A stretch of DNA of 64,000 bases from CAIVVT01 sp963757265. GTDB taxonomy: Bacteria > Acidobacteriota > Terriglobia > Bryobacterales > Bryobacteraceae. Of this stretch, positions 38,305 through 47,173 are shown piece after piece. Position numbers and translations under genes: made by a program. How positions within the stretch are numbered: the first letter of the stretch is position 1; each line of letters begins with the position of its first letter. The notes beneath the pieces were generated by a model that did not search any database, was not told the origin of the DNA, and worked only from the letters and a program-made list of their open reading frames with translations. Where the stretch lies: the NCBI GenBank assembly GCA_963757265.1, contig CAVWRA010000006.1, positions 372,001 to 436,000 on the forward strand, read 5' to 3'.

Positions 38305-39144
38305 ATGCCGGTTCCCGCGACCCGATTTCTGCGACACATGCGCGGCGGCGCGCAGGCCCACCTGCTCGAAGCCGGCGACGGCCATTTTTACGTCACCAAG
38401 TTCCGCGAGAATCCCCAGCACCTGCGCATCCTGGTGAACGAGTGGATCGCGGCGCGGCTGATCGAATATCTGCAGATCGCCGCGCCCGCGGCGGCCATCG
38501 TCGAACTGGACCAGTCCTTCCTGGCGCGCGAACTGGACGTGCGGATCCGACTCGCCGCCCGCGAGACGCCCGTCCAGCCGGGCTGGCATTTCGGCTCCCG
38601 TTTCCCCGGCCATCCCGATCGCGAGGCGGTCTACGATTACCTGCCCGACTCGCTGCTCGTCCAGGTCTACAACCTGACCCATTTCCTGGGCATTTTCGCC
38701 TTCGACAAGTGGACCGCCAACTCCGACTCGCGCCAGGCCATTTTCGTGCGCCAGCGCATCAGCCACTGGATCGAGGACTCGGGCCAGCCCCCGCTCAAGA
38801 AATCCTTCCTGGCCCTGATGATCGACAACGGCTACGCCTTCGACGGGCCGCATTGGGAGTTCGCCGACGCCCCGGCCGCGGGCTTCTATTTCCGTCCTGT
38901 CGTGTACCAGGGCGTGCGCCGCCTGGAGGACTTCAACCCCTGGCTCCAGCGCATCCAGGAGGCTCCGGCTGAGCTGTTTGACGGCATCCTGCGCGATCTG
39001 CCGCGCCAGTGGCTCGCCGCCGACGACGAGGCCGGCGTGGAGCAGCTCATCGAGCAGCTCTACCGCCGCCGGACACGCGTCGCCGACCTGATAGAAGCCT
39101 CCGCCGCCGCCCGCCCCTCTTCCTTCCCTTCCTGGTCTCCTTAG
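38305..39144 (+). CDS. HipA-like kinase-fold protein
   Basis: A 279-residue protein with a HipA/PI-kinase-like active site: the ATP-binding Lys in FYVTKF (K32), a catalytic-loop FDKWTANSD (D134, N139, D141) and the metal-binding Asp in LMIDNGYAF (D174). NPQHLRILVNEWIAARL is the typical early helix. HipA phosphorylates a tRNA synthetase and is normally paired with the HipB antitoxin; no HipB-like gene is adjacent and the N-terminal HipA subdomain is missing. It resembles the free-standing HipA_2 type, whose function is unknown. The start lacks a clear ribosome-binding site. Confidence 0.7.
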   Translation: MPVPATRFLRHMRGGAQAHLLEAGDGHFYVTKFRENPQHLRILVNEWIAARLIEYLQIAAPAAAIVELDQSFLARELDVRIRLAARETPVQPGWHFGSRFPGHPDREAVYDYLPDSLLVQVYNLTHFLGIFAFDKWTANSDSRQAIFVRQRISHWIEDSGQPPLKKSFLALMIDNGYAFDGPHWEFADAPAAGFYFRPVVYQGVRRLEDFNPWLQRIQEAPAELFDGILRDLPRQWLAADDEAGVEQLIEQLYRRRTRVADLIEASAAARPSSFPSWSP

Positions 39145-39204
39145 ACACGCGCCGCAGCCGCGCCTCGCGCCGGTCCGGAGAGTGACAGGCGATAGACTGA
39201 AGGT

Positions 39205-40089
39205 GTGATTCATCCGCTGCTGCTGCACAACGGCCACATCCGTCCCTCCACCGATCTTTTTCTTTCGCCCGGCCAGGTCGGGTTGCTCAACGGCTGGGGT
39301 GTCTTTTCGACGATCAAGATCGTGGATGGCGTGCTGTTCGCCTTCGATCACCATTGGGCCCGCATGCACCGCGACGCGGACCTGCTGCGCGTTCCGTTCC
39401 CCTGGCAGCCGGCGGAGCTGGAAGAGATGCTGCTGACGCTGGTCGAAGCCAACCGCGACTACAACGCCACGCTGCGCGTGTCCGTGGTTCGCAATCGCGG
39501 CACGATCTGGGAGGGCCCGGCCGCGCGCCTGGACGTCGATCTGTTCGCTTTCACCGTGGCGCGCAACGAGTGGGGTCACGACGCCCGCCTGATGATCGTG
39601 CCCAATGCCCGCTTCGCCGCCGGGCCCTTTGCCGGCACCAAGATCCTGTCCTGGGCCATGAACCTGGTGTGGTATGAGGACGCCCATCGCGCCGGCTTCG
39701 ACGAAGCGCTGCTGCTGAACGAGCGCGGCGAGGCCAGCGAATGCACGTCGGCCAATTTGTTCGCCGTTTTCGGCGACACCGTCGCCACGCCGCCGCTCAG
39801 CTCGGGCTGCCTGCCGGGCGTGACGCGCGAGTTGCTGCTCGAAGAGATCCACGCTCCCGGCATCCAGGTGGTCGAACGCCCGCTCGCGCTCCCCGATCTG
39901 GAAGCCGCGGACGAGCTTTTCATCACCTCGTCGACGCGCGACCTGCTGGGTGTGCGCGAAGTCGAGGGCCTCTCCATCCGCACCGACACGAGCGTCTGCG
40001 TGGCTCTCAAACAGGCCTTCACGGCGTATGAACGGGCCTACGTCGAGCGCGCCGCGCGCCGCGCCAGCCGCGCGGAGACGGCCTCCTGA
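39205..40089 (+). CDS. Class IV PLP aminotransferase (BCAT/D-amino-acid/ADC-lyase family)
   Basis: A 294-residue fold-type IV PLP enzyme. It begins LLLHNGHIRP and has the Schiff-base lysine in AGTKILSWAMNL (K146), LLLNERGEASECTSANLF (PLP-phosphate and Glu region) and SSTRDLLGVREVEG. GTG start at 39205. The family includes branched-chain aminotransferases, D-amino-acid transaminases and 4-amino-4-deoxychorismate lyase; the motifs shown here do not settle which. Confidence 0.86.
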   Translation: MIHPLLLHNGHIRPSTDLFLSPGQVGLLNGWGVFSTIKIVDGVLFAFDHHWARMHRDADLLRVPFPWQPAELEEMLLTLVEANRDYNATLRVSVVRNRGTIWEGPAARLDVDLFAFTVARNEWGHDARLMIVPNARFAAGPFAGTKILSWAMNLVWYEDAHRAGFDEALLLNERGEASECTSANLFAVFGDTVATPPLSSGCLPGVTRELLLEEIHAPGIQVVERPLALPDLEAADELFITSSTRDLLGVREVEGLSIRTDTSVCVALKQAFTAYERAYVERAARRASRAETAS

Positions 40090-40232
40090 CCGAGTGTGGC
40101 CATCGGATCGGGACCGCCAACCGCTGGACAGGGATTAGGGTCTGGATATACTGTAATGAGGGTCGCGGGAGCCAGGGACGCGGCTCCGCCCGCCGGCGCG
40201 GCCTGCCGCTGGTGGAACGGCTATAGAACTCT

Positions 40233-40628
40233 ATGCGTCATTCGCAGAAGTGTCCGTTTTGCGGCGCGATGCGTGTCCGCGTCGGACACGTGCGCACGCT
40301 AGGGGATTATTGGCGCCGGCTGCATGGCTCCTTTCCCGCCCGCTGCGTCGACTGCTCCCAGCGCTTCACCGTCCACGGCCCGGGCCTCGGCGGATTGTTC
40401 TACGCCCAGTGCCCGCGCTGCCTGCGCCAGGATCTTAGCACCTGGGAGCTGCGCCACTATCACGCCACTTTTTGGATGAGAGTGCAGTTGTTTCTTGGCG
40501 CCAATCGCTGGCGCTGCGAAGTCTGCCGCTGCAATTTCGTGAGTTTCTTCCGCCGCAAGGACAAATACGTCCGGCCCCTCGAACGGGCTCAGACCGCCGG
40601 CCAGGACGCCAGCGGCAGCGTGGCTTGA
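40233..40628 (+). CDS. Duplicated zinc-ribbon protein
   Basis: A 131-residue protein of unknown function with two successive zinc ribbons: C7/C10 with C38/C41, and C60/C63 with C95/C98. Both have a CPxC first knuckle (CPFC, CPRC) about 30 residues before the second pair, suggesting internal duplication. C100 is an extra cysteine. The C-terminus is basic. Such ribbons bind nucleic acid or partner proteins. It stands alone between the class IV aminotransferase and a long gene-free region. Confidence 0.7.
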   Translation: MRHSQKCPFCGAMRVRVGHVRTLGDYWRRLHGSFPARCVDCSQRFTVHGPGLGGLFYAQCPRCLRQDLSTWELRHYHATFWMRVQLFLGANRWRCEVCRCNFVSFFRRKDKYVRPLERAQTAGQDASGSVA

Positions 40629-41610
40629 GCCCGGCCGGACCAAGGTCCCTGCGGTCCGTTTCCAGGCCGCGAGTATGAAGGAGCGCTTTTTCAGCGCCTC
40701 AGAAAAGCAAATGGCGCGGGCTGCCAGGGCCGCCCGCGCCAAAAGATTATGGTTCCAAGTGACCCGCGTTCACAGCTTGCTCTCCAGCCGGCATGCTCGG
40801 CCTGAGCGTGGCACGCTGCCGTTCCCGTCTCCTTGTGCTCTGCTCCCCGCAGCGTGATTTGCACGCCACAGTTCAATGCTCGGCACAGGCGGCGTTCCCA
40901 GCCTCGCGAAACCGGAAACTCGATCGGGACTTTCGCTCACCCTCGGAGACCGCATCCGTCGCCGGACCGCCTTAGAGGGGTCAAAGCTCCTGCCCTCGAT
41001 CTTCGCTTCCCCGATCTCGGCCTGCCCGGCCCGGTCCGCCCTGTCCTCCCCACCCTCGGCGTCTCCGCTTTGGGCGGATCCACGAACAGGACCCGTTGCC
41101 TGACCTGCCTCGACCGTTCCAGAACGCTTTCAATCCAACCGTCACTCCCCTCCAGGATTTTCGCCCCTCGGGATCGAAATGCCCGGCCAGCTGAGCGCCC
41201 CGAAAGCTTGCCCCGCGGTCACGACCGTTTTCCCTTCGCTCCCCGTCAGCTTCGTGCTTGTTTGCTTTCCGCTAACGGATCATCGGTCCAGGATCTGCTT
41301 CGTTCCGCTTGGCTCGCTGATTCCGTGAACCTCTTGGAACCGAATTCAGCATGCGCTATTTCAGCCCGCGAGTCAAAGGATATTTTCGATTAAATGACGA
41401 TTTTCCAGAGATTATATTTCGTTTATTTTCAATGTGTTACATTGCCGTCAATGTGAGTTTGTTGTGCATAAAACGTGGGCGGGACTTGTTGTTCCCGCTG
41501 CGGAGTGCCGGGGCCTCGCAAAGCCCATTTCCGGGCTGCGCCGGTACGCCGCCCAGCCACGGGCGGCGCAACATGCGCTGCCGGCGAGGGAGCGATAATG
41601 GGAGCACGCG
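40629..41610. other. Long gene-free region (~980 bp)
   Basis: No convincing gene on either strand. The plus strand is C- and T-rich from about 40,900 to 41,300, unlike neighbouring intergenic DNA. A strong hairpin, GGCGCGGGC (40713-40721) with GCCCGCGCC (40732-40740), lies near the left end. An AT-rich patch (about 41,370-41,475) contains the perfect dyad CAATGT-GTT-ACATTG (41430-41444), with a further CAATGT nine bases later; it could control the gene at 41611. The region may be a decayed gene or a non-coding RNA. Confidence 0.4.
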
Positions 41611-41829
41611 ATGCCCACGCTCGGCCGCAATCTGATGATCCTGGGTGGTTTGCTGCTGGCGGCGGGCCTGCTGATCACATTCGGCCAGCGGCTGCCATTC
41701 CGGCCCGGACGCCTGCCCGGCGATTTCGTGTGGCGGGGGAAGAACACGGTGGTCTATTTCCCGCTGGGGACGTGCCTGCTCGCGAGCCTGATTTTTTCCC
41801 TGTTGGCGCTGCTGTTCAGGCGCAGATAG
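41611..41829 (+). CDS. DUF2905 small membrane protein
   Basis: A 72-residue protein with two hydrophobic helices around the conserved RLPFRPGRLPGDFVWRGKN, which identifies the DUF2905 family. Function unknown. GGGAG lies about 6 bases before the ATG. It is convergent with the signal peptidase gene, 12 bases apart. Confidence 0.88.
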   Translation: MPTLGRNLMILGGLLLAAGLLITFGQRLPFRPGRLPGDFVWRGKNTVVYFPLGTCLLASLIFSLLALLFRRR

Positions 41830-41841
41830 AAGGCGCAGGCC

Positions 41842-42384
41842 CTACCGGAGCGTCCCCATGCGCTCCGGCGGCCAGTAGGCGAAGACGGCCTTGCCGTAGA
41901 TCGATCCGGCCGGCACCGGCCCCCACACCCGGCTGTCGTTGGAGGCGCTGCGATGATCGCCCAGCACGAAATAGTGGCCCGGCGGGACGCGCGCGGGCAG
42001 CATGCTGGAGCGGTCGCGATAGTCCGCGGGCACATAGGGTTCGGCCAAGGCGCGGCCATTGAGCCACACCTCGCCCGCGCGCAGCTCCAGCGTGTCGCCA
42101 GGCACGCCGATGACCCGCTTGATGTAGCTCTTGCCGGGCTCGGGCGGGGCGGAGAACACGACCAGGTCGCCGCGCTGCACCTCGCCGACGCCCAGCCGGT
42201 AGACGAACTTGTTGATGAACAGACGCTCGTCGTCCACCAGCGAGGGGCTCATGCTGCTGCCTTCGACCTTCACCGGCTGGTAGGCAAACAGCACCATGGC
42301 AGCGGCCAGCGCCAGCGACATGGCCAGCTCGCCGGCCCAGCGGGCTGCGCGCTTCCAGGAAAACAACTGCATCGCCCCTGTCAT
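41842..42384 (-). CDS. lepB: Signal peptidase I
   Basis: A 180-residue membrane serine protease that removes signal peptides during export. One N-terminal helix (about 15-35), then box B VKVEGSSMSPSL with catalytic Ser44, box D SYIKRVIGVPGDTLEL with general-base Lys89, and box E VLGDHRSASNDSRVWG. Ends PPERMGTLR. The ATG at 42384 has no obvious Shine-Dalgarno; an ATG four codons later is possible. It is divergent from the GT2 gene, whose start is only 10 bases away, so their promoters overlap. Confidence 0.93.
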   Translation of the reverse strand: MTGAMQLFSWKRAARWAGELAMSLALAAAMVLFAYQPVKVEGSSMSPSLVDDERLFINKFVYRLGVGEVQRGDLVVFSAPPEPGKSYIKRVIGVPGDTLELRAGEVWLNGRALAEPYVPADYRDRSSMLPARVPPGHYFVLGDHRSASNDSRVWGPVPAGSIYGKAVFAYWPPERMGTLR

Positions 42385-42393
42385 GATTGAAGC

Positions 42394-43140
42394 ATGATTT
42401 CGGGCGACACCGGGAGCATGGCCCGCGCACCGCTGGCGAGCACGGTGCAGGCGGCGCTCATCATCCCCGCGCTGAATGAAGAACCGGTGCTCGGGCGCAC
42501 TCTGCGCGCCATCCCGCCGGGGCTGTTCCAGGTGGTCATCGTGGCCGACAACGGCTCGACGGACCGCACCGCGGAGGTGGCGCGTGGCTGGGGCGCGACA
42601 GTGGTCAGCGAGCCCGAACGCGGCTACGGCGCGGCGTGCCTGAAGGCGCTGGCGGCGCTGAGCGGCGGGATCGACGTGGTCGTTTTCATGCAAGCCGACG
42701 GGAGCGAGGATCCGGCGGAGGCGCGGCGGCTGATGGAGCCGATCGCGCGCGGCGAGGCCGACCTGGTGCTCGGCTCGCGCACGCTGGGCGGGGCCGAACC
42801 GGGCGCCCTGCTGCCCCATCAGGTCTTCGGCAACCGGCTAGCGACCGCTCTCATCCGGATCCTTTACGCTCACCGGTATAGCGATATCGGGGGCTTCCGC
42901 GCGATCCGCCGCGAGGCGCTGGAACGGCTGGAGATGCAGGAACGCAATTACGGCTGGACCGTCGAGATGCAGGTGCGCGCGCTGGAGGAAGGCCTGCGCG
43001 TGGTGGAGGTTGCAGTGGCCTATCGCCGCCGCGCCGCCGGTGTGAATAAGGTATCGGGCAACCTGCGCGCCAGCCTGCGCGCGGGCGGGGTGATCATGGG
43101 AACCGTGCTGCGGCTGTGGTGGCGGCGCCGGCAGGGCTGA
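42394..43140 (+). CDS. GT2-family glycosyltransferase (dolichol-phosphate-mannose-synthase-like)
   Basis: A 248-residue GT-A fold enzyme: ALIIPALNEEPVLGRTL at the start, VVIVADNGSTDRTAEVA, the metal-site QADGSED in place of DxD, and SDIGGFRAIRREALERL. The C-terminus is basic. Family members load sugars onto polyprenyl phosphate or act in cell-envelope synthesis. The start could be ATG at 42394 or an ATG eight codons on; neither has a strong ribosome-binding site. The acceptor cannot be deduced. Confidence 0.85.
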   Translation: MISGDTGSMARAPLASTVQAALIIPALNEEPVLGRTLRAIPPGLFQVVIVADNGSTDRTAEVARGWGATVVSEPERGYGAACLKALAALSGGIDVVVFMQADGSEDPAEARRLMEPIARGEADLVLGSRTLGGAEPGALLPHQVFGNRLATALIRILYAHRYSDIGGFRAIRREALERLEMQERNYGWTVEMQVRALEEGLRVVEVAVAYRRRAAGVNKVSGNLRASLRAGGVIMGTVLRLWWRRRQG

Positions 43141-43208
43141 AGGCCGGCAGGGTGGAATCGCGCGCGCCGGCGTACAGGAACCCGCGTGCCTGGCGGCGGC
43201 CGCAGGCC

Positions 43209-43988
43209 CTAATCTTCCAACAGGCGCCGGACCTCCTGCTCGAGCCGGGCGGTGAGCGCCGGGCGATCTCTGGCGGTGAGGCCGGCGACGGGCGCGGGCC
43301 GGCCGAGGCGCAGTTCGATATCGGCCGGCATGAACCACGAAGAACGCGCCGGGAGGACGTCGAACGCGCCCACGATGGCCACGGGCAGAACCGGCACGCC
43401 GGACTGGATGGCGAGGTAGGCCGCGCCATCGTGGAAGCGCTGCAGGCGGCCGTCGGGGGAGCGAGTTCCCTCGGGGAAGATCAACACCGAGAGGCGCTTC
43501 TCGCGGATGAGGCGCGCGCACTCGTTGGTGGATGCAATGGAGGAGCGCAGGCTTTTGCGATCGACCGTAAGGTGGCCATCGCGCCGCAGATACCAGCCGA
43601 TGAAGGGGACTTTCAACAGCTCGCGCTTGGCCAGGAACTTGAATTGGACCGGCATCCAGCCCATGAGGACAGCGATGTCCATCAGGCTGGAATGGTTTGA
43701 AACGACCACGTAGTTGGAGGCGCTGTCGAACCGTTCCAGCCCCACGACCCGCACGCGCGCTCCGGCGATGGCCAGAGCCGTTGCGCCCCAGTGGCGCCAG
43801 AACCAGAGCTGGCGCCGGTCACCCGGAGCGAGCAGCGAAACCAGGACGGCGAAGGTGATCAGGACGGCCGTGGCGAGCATGGCCACGGGAATGGTCCAGA
43901 GCCACGACCGGAGGTGGCTCAGCTTTGAGGTGCGGGGCCTGGCGCGGCGGCGCGCCGATGGGGTGGGGCTGGTGGCGCTGGGAGGCAA
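43209..43988 (-). CDS. 1-acyl-sn-glycerol-3-phosphate acyltransferase (PlsC family)
   Basis: A 259-residue membrane acyltransferase that makes phosphatidic acid from lysophosphatidic acid. Motif I is NHSSLMD (NHx4D), motif II FLAKRELLKVPFIGWYL, motif III FPEGTRSPDG and motif IV GVPVLPVAI. A hydrophobic helix lies near residues 30-55. The annotated start is TTG at 43988 and opens with a Pro/Ser/Arg-rich leader (MPPSATSPTPSARRRARP) that has no family match or ribosome-binding site, so the true start may be later. Confidence 0.87.
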   Translation of the reverse strand: MPPSATSPTPSARRRARPRTSKLSHLRSWLWTIPVAMLATAVLITFAVLVSLLAPGDRRQLWFWRHWGATALAIAGARVRVVGLERFDSASNYVVVSNHSSLMDIAVLMGWMPVQFKFLAKRELLKVPFIGWYLRRDGHLTVDRKSLRSSIASTNECARLIREKRLSVLIFPEGTRSPDGRLQRFHDGAAYLAIQSGVPVLPVAIVGAFDVLPARSSWFMPADIELRLGRPAPVAGLTARDRPALTARLEQEVRRLLED

Positions 43989-44172
43989 GGTATTGCAGTT
44001 CCCGGATGCGGCTCCGAGCGTTCTCGGCGAAGCCGAGACTCAGGGCGCGGCGGACGGTTTCAGACCGCGTGATTCACCAATACTCTATCCCAGCTTGCGG
44101 GAGGCTGCCGCAGGATCTTCTCTTGTTTGGGGGAGTGCCGGGATGGGGGGGCGGGGGCGAAGCGGAGTGAGA

Positions 44173-44421
44173 TTACGGCGCGGGCCGGGGCGCGGGCGCG
44201 GGCAGGTCGCGGGCTTCACAGGCCGACTGGAAGCCTTCGCGGTTGTGAGCACCATCGCAGAATGGCTTATTGGCGGAGTGCCCGCAGCGGCACAGAGAGA
44301 CCGCCGTGCGCCCCGCGAGGCCGAACATTTTGCCGGCCGGATCGAGGACGGCGAGTTCGGAAGGATCGGAGGCCTCCAGACGAATCGGGCCATTGTTAAG
44401 AATAGTTGCCTTGACAGCCAT
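44173..44421 (-). CDS. CDGSH iron-sulfur domain protein
   Basis: An 82-residue protein holding a [2Fe-2S] centre of the 3Cys-1His type: CRCGHSANKPFCDGAH gives ligands C44, C46, C55 and H59. The N-terminal part (MAVKATILNNGPIRLEAS) is the usual beta segment. The short Pro/Ala tail is not conserved. Role in electron transfer or redox sensing is inferred from family. The start is 41 bases from the divergent secreted-protein gene; no Shine-Dalgarno was evident. Confidence 0.88.
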   Translation of the reverse strand: MAVKATILNNGPIRLEASDPSELAVLDPAGKMFGLAGRTAVSLCRCGHSANKPFCDGAHNREGFQSACEARDLPAPAPRPAP

Positions 44422-44462
44422 GAGAGCGATGTTAGCAGATAAAAGGGAGGCGGAGTTCTGAA

Positions 44463-45740
44463 ATGAAATTGTGCTCGCGCATGCTCCAGTGGTGTATTCT
44501 CGCGGCCGCCTTGAGCGCGCCCTGCGGAGCCGCCGATCCGTCGGCGAAGGACGCGCTGCTGGTGGCGAGGGTGCGGGCGGCGATGGAGGAGATGCTGCAC
44601 CGGCTGCCGGACTACACGTGCGTGGAAACGATCGAGCGCTCGGCGCGCGGCTCATCGGAGAAAAAGTTCCGCCTGCTGGACAGGACGCGGGTGGAAGTGG
44701 CTTACGTCAAGGGCAAGGAACTGTTTGCCTGGCCGGGCGCGCCGCGATTCGAGGAGCGGAACCTGGCCGAGATGGTCGGCGGTACGGGGGCCATCGGAAC
44801 GGGCGATTTTGCGCTGCACCTGATGGCGACCTACCGGGGCAACGCGGCGCTCGAGTTCGCCGGGCACGATACGCTGGCGGGACGCGCGACCCTGAAGTTC
44901 ATCCAGAATGTGCCGATTGAGCTGAGCAACTTCAAGGTGATCGTTCCGCCGGCGAGGGGCGTGGTGGGCTACGAGGTGACGGCGTGGCACGATGCGCGGA
45001 GCCTGGAGCTGCAGCGCTTCGAGCTGGTGGTGACGGAGTTTCCACTCGGCATTCCGATCCGCCGGGCCTTCAAGGCGATTGAATACCAGGACTTGAAGGT
45101 GGGCCAGACGTCATTCCGGCTGCCTGCCGTGACCGAGTTGACGATGCTGCACGACAGCGGCGTGGAGAGCCGTACGGTGTCCACGTTTTCGCAGTGCAGA
45201 CAGTACCTGGGCGAGTCGAAGATCACCTTCGACGACGTGGCGCCGGAGGGCGCCGAGGCTACGGTCCGCAGCAACGCGTCGTTGCCGGCCGGCGTGAGCG
45301 TGCCGGTCAAGCTGAGCCGGGAAATCGAATTGAACGCGGCGGCGCGAGGCGACGTGGTGGAGATGACAGTGAGCCGGGCGGTGGTGCGCGACGGGCGGAC
45401 GCTGCTGGGGCGGGGAACGAAGATCGCGGCGCGGATTGACAAAGTGACTTGCGAGACGATGCCTTACCCGAACTGCTTCGTGGAGCTGAAAACGGAAACG
45501 TACGAAGATGCGTCGCGGAGCGGACCGTTCAGGAGCCTGCTGGAGGCGCCGACCATGGATTCCCTGCTGGCACAACGCCGCACCGCGACTTCGGGCCAGG
45601 CCTCGGTCATCGTTCCCAGAGAATTCGCGCAGGCTGGGAGCGATGCGCCCATCCTGTTCGTCGGCCCGGGGACGCGTCTGCCGCGCGGGTACCAGATGAT
45701 TTGGCGTACGCTGGAGGTTCCGGGAGGCGTAACGCCGTGA
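44463..45740 (+). CDS. Secreted protein of unknown function, coupled to GH88
   Basis: A 425-residue exported protein. The signal peptide is MKLCSRMLQWCILAAALSAPCGAAD, followed by a beta-rich body with no recognised domain; DYTCVETIERSARG near residue 50 is a recurring acidobacterial pattern. GGGAGGCGGAG precedes the ATG. The stop overlaps the next gene's GTG start (GTGA), so the two are translationally coupled. Cell-surface or polysaccharide-linked function is possible from the GH88 partner but unproven. Confidence 0.7.
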   Translation: MKLCSRMLQWCILAAALSAPCGAADPSAKDALLVARVRAAMEEMLHRLPDYTCVETIERSARGSSEKKFRLLDRTRVEVAYVKGKELFAWPGAPRFEERNLAEMVGGTGAIGTGDFALHLMATYRGNAALEFAGHDTLAGRATLKFIQNVPIELSNFKVIVPPARGVVGYEVTAWHDARSLELQRFELVVTEFPLGIPIRRAFKAIEYQDLKVGQTSFRLPAVTELTMLHDSGVESRTVSTFSQCRQYLGESKITFDDVAPEGAEATVRSNASLPAGVSVPVKLSREIELNAAARGDVVEMTVSRAVVRDGRTLLGRGTKIAARIDKVTCETMPYPNCFVELKTETYEDASRSGPFRSLLEAPTMDSLLAQRRTATSGQASVIVPREFAQAGSDAPILFVGPGTRLPRGYQMIWRTLEVPGGVTP

Positions 45741-46894
45741 TCCAGTTTGAGCCCGAGATCGACAGAAGCCTGTTTCAGGAGACGCTGCAGTTCGCCCAGC
45801 GCCAGGTGCGGTCGCTGGTGGAGGAGCACCCGGGCTTCTATCCGATCTACACGATGGGCGGCAAGTGGAAGCATGATGGGCCGGCGTGGACGCACTGGTG
45901 CGACGGCTTTCTGCCCGGGCTGATGTGGATCTTCCAGCGCCTGCATCCCGAGGAGAGCCTGGAGAAGGATTACTGGATCCAGAAAGCGATCGAGTACAGC
46001 CTGCCGCTGGAGTCGCGGCAATTCGACCGCGAAGTGCACGACCTGGGGTTCATTTTCCTGTCAACGTATTACCGCTGGTACCAGGTGACGCGGGAGCCGC
46101 GGCTCAACGACGTGCTGGTGCAGGCGGGGAAGACGATGGCGCTGCGGTTCCGCGAGAAGGGCCAGTATCTGTGCTCGTTCGTGGGCGAGGAGTCGCTGTT
46201 CATCGACATCATGATGAACGTGGCGGTGATTTTTTATGCGGCGCGGGAGACCAACGACCGGCGGTTGCGGGACATCGCGATCCGTCACGCGCTGACGACG
46301 CGGCGCTACATGGTACGGGGTGACGGCTCGACCGCGCACGAGGGCATATTTGACCTGGAGACGGGCGAATTCCTGAAGCATTCGACGCAGCAGGGCTACC
46401 GCGGCGATTCGTGCTGGTCGCGCGGGCTGACGTGGGCCATGTACGGCTTCGGTTCGTGCTTCGAGTACACGCGCGATCCGCGGTTCCTGCAGACGGCGCA
46501 GGCGTGCGCGGATTACTACCTGACACACACCAACGCCGACGGCGTGCCGCCATGGGATTTCCAGGCCGCCGGCGAGGCGCGCAAGACGCCCGACACGTCG
46601 GCCGCGGCGATCGGCGCGGGGGCGCTGATCCGGCTGTGCCGGATGCTGCCGGACCCGGTGAAGGGGTTCTACTACTGGTCCTGCGCGCTGAAGATCCTGA
46701 AGACGCTGTGCAAGAAGTACACGGCCCGCGGCGACGAAGCCTGGCAAGGCATTCTCAAGGGCGGGGTGTACCACATCCATAAGGAACTGGGCGTGGAGGA
46801 GAGCGTGATGTGGGGCGAGTATTTCTTCTGCGAAGCGCTGGAGAACGCGCTGCGGTTCAGCCCCACCAATGACCGCAAGCCGGTGGTCAATTAG
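45737..46894 (+). CDS. Glycoside hydrolase family 88 (unsaturated glucuronyl hydrolase)
   Basis: A 385-residue (alpha/alpha)6-barrel enzyme. GH88 cleaves unsaturated uronic acid from oligosaccharides left by polysaccharide lyases, by vinyl-ether hydration. Blocks seen: HWCDGFLPGLMW (holds one catalytic-region Asp), FLSTYYRW, and GYRGDSCWSRGLTWAMYGF, a family hallmark including the second Asp. The GTG at 45737 overlaps the previous stop, and a GGGAGG lies 11 bases ahead. No signal peptide is visible, so it probably acts on imported disaccharides. Confidence 0.9.
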   Translation: MIQFEPEIDRSLFQETLQFAQRQVRSLVEEHPGFYPIYTMGGKWKHDGPAWTHWCDGFLPGLMWIFQRLHPEESLEKDYWIQKAIEYSLPLESRQFDREVHDLGFIFLSTYYRWYQVTREPRLNDVLVQAGKTMALRFREKGQYLCSFVGEESLFIDIMMNVAVIFYAARETNDRRLRDIAIRHALTTRRYMVRGDGSTAHEGIFDLETGEFLKHSTQQGYRGDSCWSRGLTWAMYGFGSCFEYTRDPRFLQTAQACADYYLTHTNADGVPPWDFQAAGEARKTPDTSAAAIGAGALIRLCRMLPDPVKGFYYWSCALKILKTLCKKYTARGDEAWQGILKGGVYHIHKELGVEESVMWGEYFFCEALENALRFSPTNDRKPVVN

Positions 46895-46899
46895 AACGC

Positions 46900-46968
46900 A
46901 CGACCGCTCCTTGCAGTCGCGGCTCCGTCACAGCACAACCGCTCCTTGAAGTCGCGGCTCAGAAGCAC
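46900..46968. repeat. REP-like repeats, copies B and C in tandem
   Basis: Two ~26-34-bp units (46900-46925 and 46935-46968), each with ACCGCTCCTTGxAGTCGCGG, differ from the copy at 8073 mainly in CTTG versus CCTG. They follow the GH88 stop. Confidence 0.5.
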
Positions 46969-47000
46969 GCGGTCGCGGCGTCGCAGGGTCCAAGCGTTCA

Positions 47001-47116
47001 ACACGAGTGTCGACGCGGCAGGCACGAGTGCCTGCGCTACCCGCCTCCGCGACTCTCGTCGCTATGGCGGGCAAGCAATGGGCGCCCGCTCCCACACGGT
47101 CGCGGCTCTGGAAGCA
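47001..47116. repeat. Palindrome cluster and REP-like copy D
   Basis: ACAC-GA-GTGT (47001-47010) and GCAGGCAC-GA-GTGCCTGC (47018-47035) are perfect hairpins sharing the CACGAGTG core. A partial REP-like unit with CACGGTCGCGGCTC (47083-47116) follows. No gene lies between 46895 and 47173. Confidence 0.45.
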
Positions 47117-47173
47117 GCTGCGGCTTTGTTACAAGACGCGGCGAGGTCGCGAGGGGGATGCTGGGGGCGTTGG

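Noticed and set aside
38290..39852. 520-codon open frame on the minus strand
   Set aside because: Antisense to the HipA-like and class IV aminotransferase genes, which have clear motifs.
40833..41393. 186-codon frame in the gene-free region
   Set aside because: Pro/Arg/Ser-rich with no start signal or recognisable domain; treated as non-coding.
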